This document shows positions 47,331 through 58,948 of a stretch of 64,000 nucleotides of DNA, piece by piece. The notes under the pieces were generated by a model. The model did not search any database. It was not told the DNA's origin and saw only the letters and a list, made by a program, of their open reading frames with translations. A program made the position numbers and the translations under genes. Position 1 is the stretch's first letter; each line of letters opens with the position of its first letter. The DNA is from Synaphobranchus kaupii (taxonomy: Eukaryota; Chordata; Actinopteri; Anguilliformes; Synaphobranchidae), in the NCBI GenBank assembly GCA_029718625.1, contig CM056387.1, forward strand, positions 35,558,024 through 35,622,023, in the 5' to 3' direction.

Positions 47331-47811
47331 GTGCGTCCTGGATAGATCCCCTCCCTTCTTCCCCTCTGGAATTTTTTATAGCTTCCAGGCATTCGCTGTT
47401 TCACAAGGTCGTCCGCTGCCAACAGGAATGAAGAAAAAAAAAAAGAAAAATCCCTGTTAAAGTTGACAGAATACCAAGGGCCCCCTTGGCGCAATGGGGG
47501 GGGGAGGGAGGGAGGGAGGGGGGGGGTGGGGGTGTCACAAATCAAGTCTCAATCAGCGGGAGCCGCGCGGAACGCCATGTGTGGCTCGTACCCAGCTGCT
47601 GCCGACCTCCACACCCGCCACGCAATCTCTGACTGCGTACCTGACACAGACAGCTGTGGTGTGGCCGAGCCTGGTGGGGGGTGCGTATAGTCCAATTGGG
47701 GGGGTGGGGGGGGGTGGAGCCTGGGTGTGGGAGGCGGAGCCTGGGTGTGGAGGGGGGGCGGTGCCGGTGGGGGAGACGCGGTGGGGGGTGGAGCAGAGCA
47801 GAACAGGGGTG

Positions 47812-47842
<31 letters not shown>

Positions 47843-47850
47843 GGGGAAGA
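47331..47850. repeat. G-rich low-complexity region
   Basis: (GGGA)n at 47500-47530, a GGAGCCTGGGTGTGG repeat at 47713-47750 and a G21 run at 47826-47846. The + strand is strongly quadruplex-prone. Proline- and glycine-rich frames of about 100-127 codons on both strands are compositional artefacts. Confidence 0.85.
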
Positions 47851-48608
47851 TAATGCTTCTCATTTACATAATAGAATACAATCTTTTTTTTGCTGTTTTT
47901 GCTCTGGTGACAGAGGGTACTGTCAAACATAAGCACGTAAAAAGCAATCTAATAAAACAGAATAATAACCAATTGGGTGGGGGGTACAATGGTACAATGG
48001 GACTAAGACATGAGGCATTTCTTATACAATTTCACATTATTTTTACAATATGGTTTGAAATCTCTGCATGGATAAAATATATATGTTTTCCATGATTTAC
48101 ATATTTTTTTTCCTGGATTAACTTTATTTGTATACTCTGTGATACGTGTTGGATTTATTATGATGTGCTTTCATCCTATTGTTGAAAGAATTTGTATAAA
48201 AAATAGACCCGTAGAAAAACGGCTTTTATGATTGATTGTATCCATGATGATTGATTATATGTCTATTCTGTGTAACTAACGTCCCTCGTCATAGCCAGAT
48301 GGACTCAGGTGATGCATGGTCTAGCCTGACTCCACCTCTTCCCTGTCAACCAATCAGATGGCATGTCTTATTGGTATACTGTATATATTGGGGTGTGAAC
48401 ATTTTGTAAAGTTTGACGTGATGAAGATACACAAGGGATTTTCAGGGCACCATCTTAAAGACTACTTCGCTCGTTATACTGAAATATGGAAACCGGAAGT
48501 AGGAGGCTCGTAACAGCAAAAATGAGTTTCCATCGAATGATTGACACTGATGGTAGTGATTCATTGGTCAGACCCCTTTTTAAAATAACTGCCTTTTCAG
48601 GTGTCTCT
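47851..48608. other. AT-rich unique spacer
   Basis: No recognisable feature. CCAATCAGATGG-type CCAAT words occur at 48350; significance unknown. Confidence 0.45.
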
Positions 48609-48715
48609 ATGGCGTGGCCTGCAGAGCACTGTCCACATGCTCATTGCGAGCCACAACATCGGCGATTCGAATCCGGCCGCACAACCTTTGCTGAAAAAGC
48701 ATGACATTTAATAAA
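48609..48715 (+). mobile_element. Possible tRNA-derived SINE fragment
   Basis: GCGTGGCCTGCAGAGCACTG, then CATGCTCATTGCGAGCC and GATTCGAATCCGGCCGC look like a tRNA-like head with a good box B (GATTCGAATCC) and a weak A box. The body is short and ends in TAAATGCTAAAAG. A degraded tRNA pseudogene is the alternative. Confidence 0.4.
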
Positions 48716-49009
48716 TGCTAAAAGTTCTGTTTAGGTCATACATTTTTCAGCATGCTAAATTCAGTTGAGTGTTGTCAGATCACACAGGTATATTTCATAC
48801 AATGGGAAGGTAGGTCCATGTTGCTACTTCAAAATAACTTTTGTACAGTCCTGGTACTGCACTTAAAAAAAAAAAAAGTCAAAAGAAAAAAATTAATAAA
48901 TGAGGAAGTAATTCTTCTGAATTAAATTAGTCTTATTGCTTTCATCTGTCTACATAAGAAATTTCCAGTCCAAGGTCAACTCAGTTCATTACAAATATAG
49001 TTTTCAGTC
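48716..49009. other. AT-rich unique spacer
   Basis: A12 run near 48866; nothing else recognised. Confidence 0.5.
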
Positions 49010-49295
49010 TATTCAATTCAATTTTAATTGTATAGCGCTTCTCACAAAGGGCATTGTCACACAAAGCAGCTTTACAGAGATCCGGGCCTGATACCCCCCA
49101 AGAGCCTGAACCCCACAAGAGCCTGATACCCCCCAAGAGCCTGATACCCCCCCAAGAGCCTGATACCCCCCCAAGATCACGCCCAGGGCCACAGTGGCGA
49201 GGATAAACTCCCTGGCTGTGAGAGGAAGAAACCTGGAGCAGAACCTGACTCAGAGGGGGAGTCCATCTGCCGCTGGCTGACATCGGTTAATTGGG
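49010..49295 (-). mobile_element. LINE 3'-end-type repeat with internal 18-22-bp tandem repeat
   Basis: ATTCAATTCAATTTTAATTG with TATAGCGCTTCTCACAAAGG and AAAGCAGCTTTACAGAGATC is a common fish retroelement 3' end in reverse orientation (GCGCTATACAA-TAAAATTGAATTGAA). It also contains GAAACCTGGAGCAGAACC. Within it CCTGATACCCCCCAAGAG is repeated four to five times (49087-49178). Confidence 0.6.
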
Positions 49296-49402
49296 AAAAG
49301 GCTGATTACATAATGCATATATAATAAACAGAACAGACAGAACATAAATGTCAGATGACAATATGTAATTGAAGCCAGGAGGGGCACAGGTAACAAAGAT
49401 GA

Positions 49403-49506
49403 CCATGTTTCAATCTACCATGTCTAACATGTTTCAATCTACCACGTCTACTGTGTTTCAATCTCCCATGTCTAACATGTTTCAATCTACCATGTCTACC
49501 GTGTTT
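49403..49506. repeat. 24-bp tandem repeat (CATGTTTCAATCTACCATGT)
   Basis: About 4.3 copies with substitutions (CACGTCTACTG, CCCATG). CATG-rich and AT-rich. Confidence 0.92.
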
Positions 49507-50575
49507 GCAAATTTATTTGTGCCAATTAGATTTTGTTTATGAAAGACAGCGATCGACTGTGTTTATCCTTTACCTTGACTAATCGATACACATGACATTT
49601 TTCTGCCAAGTTTGCCATCTACTTTCAAGAAGCGAGCTTGCTTCATTAAAATGACAATTATTGTCTCAATTACTGGATGTGACATCAACCGAGCCAGTTT
49701 TTAATGGATTTGATTTCTCAGAACTTGGCCGTGACATATTCTTTAATAGTTTGGCTGCTTGGGTTATGCTGTAGTGTATTATGCATTAATTATCATCAAT
49801 CACAGACATAACTTACGTTTGTTTTCAAAACCAAAACTTGTGCATTGTTCTGTAAATAGTTAAATCGGCCTGCATTTCATGGAGATAACAACTACATGTT
49901 CTAAATTTTCTATTGCCTATGAAGCCTGCACAGCTAATCATTTGAATTGAATGCTTTTATTGAAATAAAAAAGGGGGAATATTTCTGACAAAATCGTTTT
50001 TTTTTACACACCCTGACATACTTTCAAGACAGTGGCCACAAAGAAAATTGCAATGGAAGGCGAAACAATTATTAGCTACTGGGCTACTGAATGAGAAGCT
50101 GTCTGTGACCGTCATTTCTGAACAAATATGAAGCATGTTTCAAAAGAAATGGGGAAAAATACACTTTGCAATATGCTAATAGTAACCCGGTCTGTACAAA
50201 TAAAATAGAGAGTAATTGCCCACTTACTTATTTGACTGCTCTTGGACTGGTCTTCTGTGTCAGCCATCTCCATGAAAAAAGGTTCAATCGGTACTTAGAA
50301 CAGAATCCCAGATCAAACGTACACGTTGACAACTTGACATCAATACATTGACGGTGTGGTCAGAGCTGCATAGAGCCATGTCACAGACAATTTCTTTCTG
50401 TCTCTGGCAAAATATGATTGGCTCTTTGTGAAATGGCGTTTATGTGCTACCATTATGCAAAAAGCCCTCTAGTCAAAACAGAGAGTTGCTTTCTTGCATT
50501 GCGTTTACTTTGATTGAATGTGTCTGCCTCTGAGATCACAGCGCTCATAATAACAAAGATTTGTCTTCTGGCAGC
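49507..50575. other. Unique sequence, candidate conserved element at 49620-49810
   Basis: 49620-49810 is complex, with CATTAAAATGACAATTATTG and TTATGCATTAATTATCATCA (Oct- and homeodomain-like words). The remainder is AT-rich unique DNA with no gene recognised. Confidence 0.3.
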
Positions 50576-51085
50576 TCCACACAACCCCACAGTCCACAGG
50601 CTAACATAATCACCCTGTATTTACCACACAACCCCACAGTCCACAGGCTAACATAATCACCCTGTATTTACCACACAACCCCACAGTCCACAGGCTAACA
50701 TAATCACCCTGTATTTACCCACACAACCCCACAGTCCACAGGCTAACATAATCGCCCTGTATTTACCACACAACCCCACAGTCCACAGGCTAACATAATC
50801 GCCCTGTATTTACCACACAACCCCACAGTCCACAGGCTAACATAATCGCCCTGTATTTACCACAAAACTCCTACAGTGCATTGGATAATGTAATCACTGT
50901 TTGTTTACCGTGTGTACCCACATTGCACTGGATAATGTAATCACTATGTGTTTCCTGAGAACCCCACATTGCATTGGCTAATGTAATCACTGTGTGTTTA
51001 CTAAGAACCCCACATTGCACTGGATAATGTAATCACTGTGTGTTTACTGAGAACCCCACATTGCACTGGATAATGTAATCACTGC
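50576..51085. repeat. 47-bp minisatellite with two homogenised subfamilies
   Basis: Subfamily 1 (50576-50868): six copies with CCACAGTCCACAGGCTAACA, TAATCACCCTGTATTTAC. Subfamily 2 (50873-51085): about five copies with CACATTGCACTGGATAATGT, AATCACTGTGTGTTTACTGA. The two consensus units are the same length and clearly homologous (CACA--CAC-GG-TAA--TAATCAC--TGT-TTTAC---AACCCC). It is therefore one ancestral array whose halves have homogenised separately. Confidence 0.93.
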
Positions 51086-51864
51086 GTTGGGTAAAAAGAT
51101 TCTTTACAGATTATTTACATTAACTTGCTTTAAAGAAAGCTTCCATTTTCAGCCCGAGCACCACAATTTTCAGGTAACACCTTCTCCTGTTTCTTTGATT
51201 ATTCAGTTTGAAAGAGCTTTACATTTTGTTTGATTTTATACAAAACAACGTAAGTCTGGTTTGGTTGAATTTTGCCCTTTACCTGGCTAAGTGTATTTGA
51301 TTAAATCTAAGGGAAAGCATAAAACCAGAAAAATTATTTTGAATACCATAACCACATTGTTGGCCTTCGCTTATCAAAATTTTAATAAGGGCCAGGAATG
51401 GCATTGAAAATAGTGATGTTTCTAAACCGGCAATATTTCTCAATGCAAAAAGGTTTAGGTATTGAGGTGACAATCAGAGTCACTAACGAAATACGATGGA
51501 AAAGATCAGACAAAAGGTTTTTTTTATGAGACAAACGCAAGGTATTGAAGCAAGTGTAATATTTGCAATTCTCTTATAAAACTGGTTCTCTCTTCAGGTT
51601 CAGTAGCTTTTAAAATTAAATTGCCAGTGCGCCGCCTCGCTCCCTGACCGTCCCTGCATTACGAGAGACAAACCAAAGTCAAAAGAGTGATCGTATCTTC
51701 TTTGGCACAACTTCTCTTTCTTAAATCATGACAATCATGAAATTGTCGTCATCCAAGGCCTGGTGTGCACCCCGACCCACACCCCCACCCACACCCCATA
51801 CGCCGCAGTCCTGGACCGCGCCCGTCTGTGGATTTGATCGGTGTACTTGTGCTTCCAGGCCGGA
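51086..51864. other. Unique intergenic sequence
   Basis: AT-rich with no repeat; nothing recognised. Sequence becomes GC-richer from 51620. Confidence 0.5.
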
Positions 51865-51867
51865 GAC

Positions 51868-51905
51868 AGGCGCGCGCGCTATTGTAGCGCGCGCGCTATT
51901 GTAAG
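51868..51905. repeat. Duplicated (GC)n-CTATTGTA block
   Basis: GCGCGCGCTATTGTA occurs twice in direct succession. The alternating GC stretch is an excellent Z-DNA former. Confidence 0.9.
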
Positions 51906-53032
51906 ACGTCAGACCTGGAAATAATCTCTTTAATTAAAGGACCTGGTCCAGGCCTCTCTGGCCCTCACCCCCCCTGCCCTTTCGTACAGTCTGACGGCCT
52001 TTGTTGTCGCGCGGCTACCTCCTGCTCATTGCATGTCAGGACACGTTCCTGCCATTTGAAGTGGGGGGGGTGGTGGGGCTTTTGTCTCTCTGCACCCCCA
52101 TAATCTCCCCTGTGACAGAGTGATGGGGGAATGCAGGGGGGGGGTTCCTCCAGCTGGGGTTAAAAGGTAGCGATTCCTTTTGATTGTGGGGGGGGGGGTG
52201 ACCGTGTACATCGATTTTCGTGTTATTCAGGGGGCTAATCCCACTCAGGTTTGTTTGCCATGGCGGCAGAATTACCAAAAAATCTAAAAGAGAAAGAAAG
52301 AAAGAAAAGAAGAAGAAAGAGAAATTCCCAAGCGTACTTTGTTGTCGTTAGCTGTGCTCCTCTCTGTTTCACCTCCTGGTCTTGCGCCTCCTTTCTTAAC
52401 CATTCAGGGCTACAGCCCCCCCCCCCCCCCCTATTGATGGGAGTTTTATTTCCCTTCAGAGCTGGCTGGGGCGCTTGTTTTAACAGATTCCCTCAACATC
52501 CTTGATTGATAAGAAACTCTTTAACCCCACGTCTCGCTGACCTCCACCTCGTTGAGCCGCGCTATCCGTTCTGGAGCTAAAGTCACATTGGGCCCCCGAG
52601 ATTATCTGGCCCCGGATCTCCCCCTGATTAATCTCCTCCCAGATTCTGGCGGTATATGTATGCGCCCTCGGTGCGAGAGTGAATGGCCCCTGCCCCACGG
52701 AGACAAGGCATTTATTTAAACTCCTCTCGGTGGCGGGCCCGGCCCCTCCCGCTTTAATCATCGCGCGGCAGGAGCAGCGGAATCCCCAATGAGATTGGGG
52801 GGCGGCGGGGGGGGGGGGGGGGGTTTCAAGGGGCGGCACGCCGTTGGAGTCCGGGAGGAGTTTGCTTCCTCGCCTGGCGGTATCAATCCTCCGTTCCCAA
52901 GGTCTCATAGGGAATGTGGGGTTCCTGCAGAGGCTGTGGAGGATATAAAACTCGGGAGTGCATGTGGAAGGGGGAGGAGAGGGGTTCAATCTATAAGGAT
53001 TAAAGGGTTACAAAAAAAAGTGTATATACAGT
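51906..53032. other. Unique, GC-rich in places; candidate regulatory DNA at 52500-52800
   Basis: Holds C16 (52416-52431), G11 (52188-52198) and G17 (52807-52823). 52500-52800 is complex and CpG-containing, with CGAGATTATCTGG, CTGATTAATCTCC (OTX/Bicoid-like GGATTA inverses) and GCTTTAATCATCG. A 169-codon minus-strand frame (52480-52989) has no family signature; it ends where the sequence is otherwise non-coding, so it is not called. Confidence 0.3.
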
Positions 53033-53035
53033 ATT

Positions 53036-53071
<36 letters not shown>
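53033..53071. repeat. (TA)n microsatellite
   Basis: TATATA run of about 30 bp. Confidence 0.93.
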
Positions 53072-53072
<1 letters not shown>

Positions 53073-53627
53073 TTATACTAATGCATCATAAGAGGATGAG
53101 TGCTAGTTCAAATCAATAAGAAGTGTTGTCTAAAGATAATAGAAATGTATTATAAAATGATTATAAAATAATTCATGAATGAAAGTTCAGGGCAGAGATC
53201 CACAGGAGTGGTATTGAATGAGACCCCTGCCTCCCCTCCCACGAAGCCACTGTAAGCTCAGGCGGCAGGGTTAATGACGGCTCTTCTCCGTTTAGGGACC
53301 GCAATTTAAATGGGGGGAGAAACAGCCGGTGTTGAGAAGCGGCGACCTTCGATATCGTTCGCAAATCGCAGCTGCAATTGTTGTCTCACATTATGTCCCA
53401 GGTAGATTTTTGAGACGAGAGAGGGTTTTTTTTTTCACGTCCCCCCTGCTGCAGGTCAATGTCGGCTCCCTGCAGTCCTGAAAGAGGCAGTTTGTTTGTT
53501 CTAGAAAGCGATAAACTGAAGACCAATTAACATCAGGCCTTTTAAAAGACCTCAACACCGTTTTTTTTGTTTTGTTTGTTTGGTGAGGCTATTTTCTTTC
53601 AGCTTTGTAAAGTATAGGTCTGGTGAA
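53072..53627. other. Unique spacer
   Basis: T-rich runs near 53423-53438 and 53563-53580; nothing else recognised. Confidence 0.5.
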
Positions 53628-53649
53628 TATATATATATATATATATATG
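53628..53649. repeat. (TA)n microsatellite
   Basis: About 22 bp of TA. Confidence 0.92.
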
Positions 53650-53696
53650 AATAAACACTTTTTTAACGGTGGATGATGGTTAATAAATGATCTTGG

Positions 53697-54160
53697 CTTT
53701 TTGGCGGCGGGATGGCTGATTCGGTTAAGGCACGGTAGTGCATGGATGAGCCCCATGGTCTCGGGGTGTCCTCTGTGGCCGGTAGCTCCACAGGGAGACG
53801 CACAATCGCCGATTGTGTCGCCCAAGGTATTGGAAGGCTCAGTTGGACAGAGGTCTGCTTTTCATTGCTATCTAGCGCCCCTGCTGGACGTGCCCGTGCA
53901 GTGCATGTTAAAGCCGCATATGAAATGTCTTCCTTTAGCTCCACTCTATGCGAGCTTAGCTGTAGTCTGGGGTGTGAAATGAAGCAGGCTGATGACACCG
54001 TGTGTTTCGGCGAATTGCAGAAGTCTACACTCTCCAGAATCGGCCATAGTCGGCACTGGCACGGTCCGATTTCGATTTCAGACCGTGGGACTCATCCATG
54101 CACCGCATCGTGGTGCCTTAACTCAGCAGCCCCCAGGATATTTAACCTCGTTTGCTTTTT
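53697..54160. mobile_element. Inverted pair of SINE-like heads
   Basis: The left end has GGTTAAGGCACGGTAGTGCA then TGGATGAGCCCCATGGTCT (53722-53762). The right end, on the minus strand, has GTTAAGGCACCACGATGCGG then TGCATGGATGAGTCCCACGG (54075-54125). The same unit thus sits at both ends facing inwards, with about 320 bp between. It is either two head-to-head SINE insertions or one element with long inverted ends. CAATCGCCGATTG (53806-53818) is an additional perfect palindrome just inside the left arm. The family is not recognised. Confidence 0.55.
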
Positions 54161-54460
54161 GGGGGTTCAGGCTGTTTGTGGGTTCAGGCCTGGTTTTTGC
54201 GCAATTTTCCTTCTGTTTTTCTATACAGCATCTTTCAGACAGTTCTCTGTAAAAAGTGTCATTCAAATAAAATTGGAAAAATATAAATTGAATATTTCTT
54301 TTTTTCCCCCTCTTTTTTCAGTTGCAACCATTTGAAGGCTTTAATTTGAATGAGCTTTTACACCCCTGTCCATTTGGTTTTCCAGCTTTTGTGTTTCAGT
54401 CTGCAACTGAAATCTCAGGGTAGCAAATGAGTCGACAGTTTTTAAACTGATTGGAGACGC
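54161..54460. other. Unique spacer
   Basis: Nothing recognised. Confidence 0.5.
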
Positions 54461-55180
54461 ACTTTGACTAAAACCCAACACCGAGAAACTACTAAGGAGA
54501 CCGAACAATTATGTGGACCGTGGTGTTTCGGTCTCCCAGGGAAACCAATGCGCTCTGGCATTCTAATTGATTCGGTACCTGTTTCTAACCCTGGGCATGG
54601 ATTGATGGAATATGGGACTTGCTTTAATACCCAAGGTAGCTGTCGGTTAATAGGCAACATTCACAAGAATTACAGAAATTAAATTGCCTCAGAAATTCAT
54701 TAATCCGAGGTCTACTATAAATTAATTAATGGAAAGTTATTTGAAAATAGAATTAATTCTAGCAGAGATAGGATCAGGTAACGAATGCTTCTGGAGGGAA
54801 TTTATGCCGCTGTGTTTAGTTTTATTTTTTACTATCAGTAATAAACATTCGCTGATAAAAAAAAAAAAAGTAATAAAAAGTGCATGTTACCCTCGAGTGT
54901 TAAAATGAAAATAGTTTTTTTATGAAACCGAATAACAAGGAAAAAAAAAAGTTCTGGCTGGCAGTTTGGTAATTAGTGAGGTACACCAAGATTACGAGCG
55001 GTATAAAAACGCATAAAGCACCACAGAATCATTTCTGATGTGAGACAGTTTGCAACTTTAAGACCTTCCTTCTGGGACCGAGTTTTAAATAAATTAAATT
55101 AATGCTTGCGTAAATTATTGCCTCTAAATAGCAGCAGCATTGCCAATGATAATTAATATTGAACATTAATTTCAAGCATG
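54461..55180. promoter_or_regulatory. Candidate conserved non-coding elements (two TAAT-rich islands)
   Basis: 54461-54810 and 54950-55180 are complex, repeat-free and dense in homeodomain cores (CATTAATCCG, AAATTAATTAATGG, GGTAATTAGTGAGG, GATAATTAATATTG). An A13 and other A runs separate them. No coding signal. Fish developmental enhancers look like this; conservation is untested. Confidence 0.3.
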
Positions 55181-56327
55181 TATATTGAGATTTGGTGGTC
55201 ATGAGATCATACCTACATTATTAGGTTCTTAATACTGTCAAAATAAAAAACCCAGCACAGACAGCTGACCATGTCCTTCTGCTCCTGAACATACAGAAAA
55301 GCAAAGGGGGGGAAGAATAAGTTAGAGCAGGTAATTAAATAAGAGCGGGAACATGTTTCCAGTTCATGGCCTTGTTAGATTCAGGCGATCGATATGATGT
55401 CAGTTGGACTTGGCGGGGGGTGGGGGGAAGTCGTTCGCTCGCTCGCTCGCTAAAAAGGCGAAGCGTCCAGAGGATGCTGAGCAGCCAGGCCCGATCTCAA
55501 CCTCGACACTGACGGGTCGTCATACGCTGACGTCTGACCCTGAACGTCACGACCTGGCTTTTCCCCCCGTATCTCTTCCTTATTGATTGCTTTTCCGTCA
55601 GTCGCCGGGCGCCGTCGCAGAGCCGTGAGCGATATCCATCGCAAAATTGACCTTGTGGGCACCACTTAAAATTTTCTTTGAGGTGTCAGATTAGAGGGAT
55701 ATTGATCGAATATCAATCCAAGTCAAACATGATCACTTTTTTTTATTATTTCTTTTTTTCATTAGGTTGCACCAATGCAATTCTCAATATCAATATCAAG
55801 ACAGGTGGTGTTACCTCTGGCAAATCAATGCAGTGCCAGGAATATACTGTGACAATATTAGCTGTAAGGTTTTAGCGATGAAAATTCATAGAACAGAATC
55901 ATTCCTCTCCAAATGCTGTTTTAATACTCTGTGAGTAATAATAAAGTGCTTCATTCCTTAGCATAGTTTTTGGCTCAAAATGTTCACAGAAAGCATGCCA
56001 GGAGTCAATGCCACACAACATTGTTTTCTTTGTTTTACAGCATAATAAATGGATTTTGTGTTCACCTGCTTAGCCTAGCTGATATTTTGTGGTCTTACTC
56101 AAAATGTTTAGGTAAACAAGATTGCATGAAAAAAATGTGTTCTTCAATAAGGCAGCCAAAAGAAACGTTTATTTCTGCTAATAAAAGAGAATCGTGTGAT
56201 CATCTCACGATGAACAGTAAAGCATCTGCATGCTCAAGGCTTGTCGAAGATGGGGACGGATGGATGAAGTCTGCAAAATGAGGGAGATAGAACGTGAACT
56301 GCCAAGGCCAGTTCAAGTGCATCAAAA
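55181..56327. other. Unique intergenic sequence
   Basis: A (CGCT)4 run at 55434-55451; otherwise nothing recognised. Short frames at 55404-56281 lack motifs. Confidence 0.45.
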
Positions 56328-56475
56328 AACCTGAAGGAAGCTTTTTTGGAATGTGTTTTTTTCCCTTAAAAGTCAGTGTTCTAGAACTCCAGTGCTTTCA
56401 GTTACCAGCAGTGATTGTTACATCAGCATTAGAATGTTCAGGTAAGAACATTCTAATCACATGCACTTACACCTT
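56328..56475 (-). mobile_element. Diverged copy of the piggyBac-like MITE at 63080-63250
   Basis: AAGTCAGTGTTCTAGAACTC, CAGTGATTGT, ACATCAGCATTAGAAT and AAGAACATTCTAATCACAT match the reverse complement of 63080-63250 in order. The TTAA-CCCTTT ends have decayed here, so this is the older copy. Confidence 0.75.
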
Positions 56476-57237
56476 AAGTGGTAATTTTTACATTTTAAAT
56501 ATGTTCAAGAGAAGAGGCATTCGTGCACGTGCCAGTTACGCTGATAACGTTGCCAGGGAGGCGGACGGTACGCTATGTCACGCCTGCAGACATTACGGCC
56601 GGTGCGGGACATGTCAAAGCATGGGCATAGAGCCACGTGTACGGACTGAGTGAGCGCTGTCAGCGGACGCAAAGTCTGCCAAGAGGCCCGGGAGCGTGAG
56701 CATTCCCACGGGAGTTGCGCTTCGAAAGCCACGTTCGTCAGACCGGGGGGGGGTGAGTCGTTGGCAGAGCTTATTTTCACGCGGGGCACAGGGGACGAGC
56801 CGCAGAACCCTCGCCTGGCGTGCGAGTTTCGCTTGCGTGTCCTCCACACTTCTTCTTCTGGTGACGTTACTCTGGGGAGCTCAGAGACTTCTTTCAGGTC
56901 CACGTCTATTAATGTTGTTCCTGATTTTAGCATTTAGCCATTTAGCTAAAGCCTCTGTCCAAGGGGCAACGGGGGCAAGTGCCCCTGTGACAAGCTTGGA
57001 CCCCCCTGTAGCCCCCCTGAATTAGACGTCTAAAATGACAGAATCAGTTTTTGTGACTGTAAGGAGAAAAACGGTGTAATGTAACTGGGCCCCCTAACGG
57101 TACAACTGACCTCAGTTTAAATGGTCTAGAACTGCCACTGCTGACACCATAGTGCGCATATATTACTACAGTCATTATAATTCCTGCATGATCAGTGGTA
57201 GTCGTGTAATGATGTAAGGCGCAGTGTAGGCACCGAG
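56476..57237. other. Unique sequence with a CpG-rich block (56520-56900)
   Basis: CpG is frequent at 56560-56900, with overlapping 77-142-codon frames on both strands and no family signature. The block 56945-57025 (GGGCAACGGGGGCAAGTGCC, CCCCCC runs) resembles a dispersed fish repeat. No exon called. Confidence 0.35.
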
Positions 57238-57465
57238 TTTGGGGAGTTCTCCCCGTGCCCGCGTGGGCTTCCTCCCACAGTCCAAAGACCTGCAGGTTAG
57301 GTTAACTGAAGAGTCTGAATTTCCCTCGGGGTATGACCATGTGAGTGAACGGTGTGTGGGCCCTGTGATGGATTGCTGACCTGTCCAGAGTGTATTCCTG
57401 CCTTTCACCCAAATGCATGCTGGGATAGACTCCAGGTCCCCCCGTGACTCTGACAGCATGCGTAA
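57238..57465 (+). mobile_element. 5'-truncated SINE, same family as 36513-36798
   Basis: GTTCTCCCCGTGCCCGCGTG, CCACAGTCCAAAGACCTGCA, GGTTAGGTTAACTGAAGAGT, CCCTGTGATGGATTGCTGAC and AATGCATGCTGGGATAG follow the SINE body order. The tRNA-like head is missing. It ends near GACTCCAGGTCCCCCCGTGA. Confidence 0.85.
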
Positions 57466-58948
57466 AGCACTCCCAAAATAAAACCTACTACTGTCAATCA
57501 AGGCAATATACAGAACTCAAGCGACTCAGGCGTACCCACGATGCAATGTAGATAAACTGACAGGAGGGAGACTATGAGTCCAGACGGTCTTCTTGAACTG
57601 CACATTCCTTAAGGTGCTTATAAACAAACTGGCTTCCCGACGACACCCTTAGCACCAGCGGTGGATAACTCAGCCGCAGCCCGTTCAATTCAAACACTGA
57701 ATGAACAATTCCTAATTTACTGTAAATAAAACCCAAGCATAAAACTTTTAACAGGTGCGATCTCCTGCTTCCTGGCAACAGGTGATGTCGACAAATAGCA
57801 TCGCTAGCTGGATTGACTAACACAAGGATGCTTCCCCGGCTAATAAGCACATAGCAGCCCACAAGTAGCATGCCGTCGCCAGAGCTGTCAGTCTGCCAGC
57901 GTTTGTACAAACTGGCACTAATAGTGGCCCACTACTGAGGCAAACTGTGCTAAATAGTTTCGCCGCTAGGCTGTTGTGTCTGCTTGCTGACTTGGCCCTT
58001 GTTTGGTCTAAAACAAGCGTGCGGCGTGTCCACAGAGCTGTTGTGATTGGAGCAGCCACCTGAGCCTACACAGCTGTTAACGTAAATGTCATATGACAGG
58101 TCATGTGACTATTGGCTAATTATATCCATGCTGTTAATGTAATTTCAGCTGAAACCCATATCCAGTCTGACCAAATCAATCAGAAGCACAGGTGGTGATG
58201 ATTCAGCAAGAGCTCATTTTCATTTCTTTGAAAGCCTTACTTCCTGTGTGACCATTTCTGAGATAGAGCAAGGAAAGTAGCCGTATTGGGATAAGGTGCT
58301 GGCTTAATCTGTAGGGTTTGATTGAATTGCATATGCCCTTTAACAGTCTAAGTGTGTTTGATTGAATCTGTCCCTAAGTCTCTGGTGGACGAGGGATAAT
58401 AACATGGGCTATTAAAATATATAAGAGCCAAATGAAGCAATGATTGAGGCACAAACGGTACGGGAAAATGTTCATGAAGTAAAGTTTGGTTTAAAGAGGT
58501 GTGTCATTTCAAAATGAAAAAAAGTGTAGAGAGATTCTTCATGCCTTCACCGGTGAAGAAAGAGTAAAAAGAACAGAGACAGAAGATATTTTCAGAGAAT
58601 AAATGACAGATCCAAAATAAAAGAGAGTAAATGGGATGGCACTGCGGTCAGACAGAACAAAGCGTTTGAAGCAAATCTGATTTTGATCCAAGTCAATGCA
58701 TCACAAGTTAAGAATCAGAAAAATATTTCATGGCTGTGTAGAGGAGTCAATTGAAGAGTGAATTACTGTAATCAAGGAGAGGAATAATCAAAGACATGGC
58801 ATGCTTTTGTGTGGAGAATATTTTGTTTGAGGCAACAATTTCTATAAATATTACATGAGGAAAACAGGGCCAATATGTGTGTGCTTGCCTATACGTTGAT
58901 GAAAATACAGTGATGGGTGAAAGGGGATTCAATGATAGGCATCATGTT
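57466..58948. other. Unique intergenic sequence
   Basis: No recognisable gene or repeat; 57560-58080 is GC-richer with frames of 80-112 codons lacking motifs. Confidence 0.45.

Noticed and set aside
50576..51085. CRISPR-like array
   Set aside because: Units are contiguous with no unique spacers, and the host is a vertebrate; the same applies to the 31-, 30- and 82-bp arrays.
52480..52989. 169-codon minus-strand frame
   Set aside because: It reads through a G17 run and GC-rich sequence and shows no family signature; probably chance.
56505..57025. 142-, 109- and 95-codon frames
   Set aside because: They overlap in opposite directions in a CpG-rich block; no protein family recognised.
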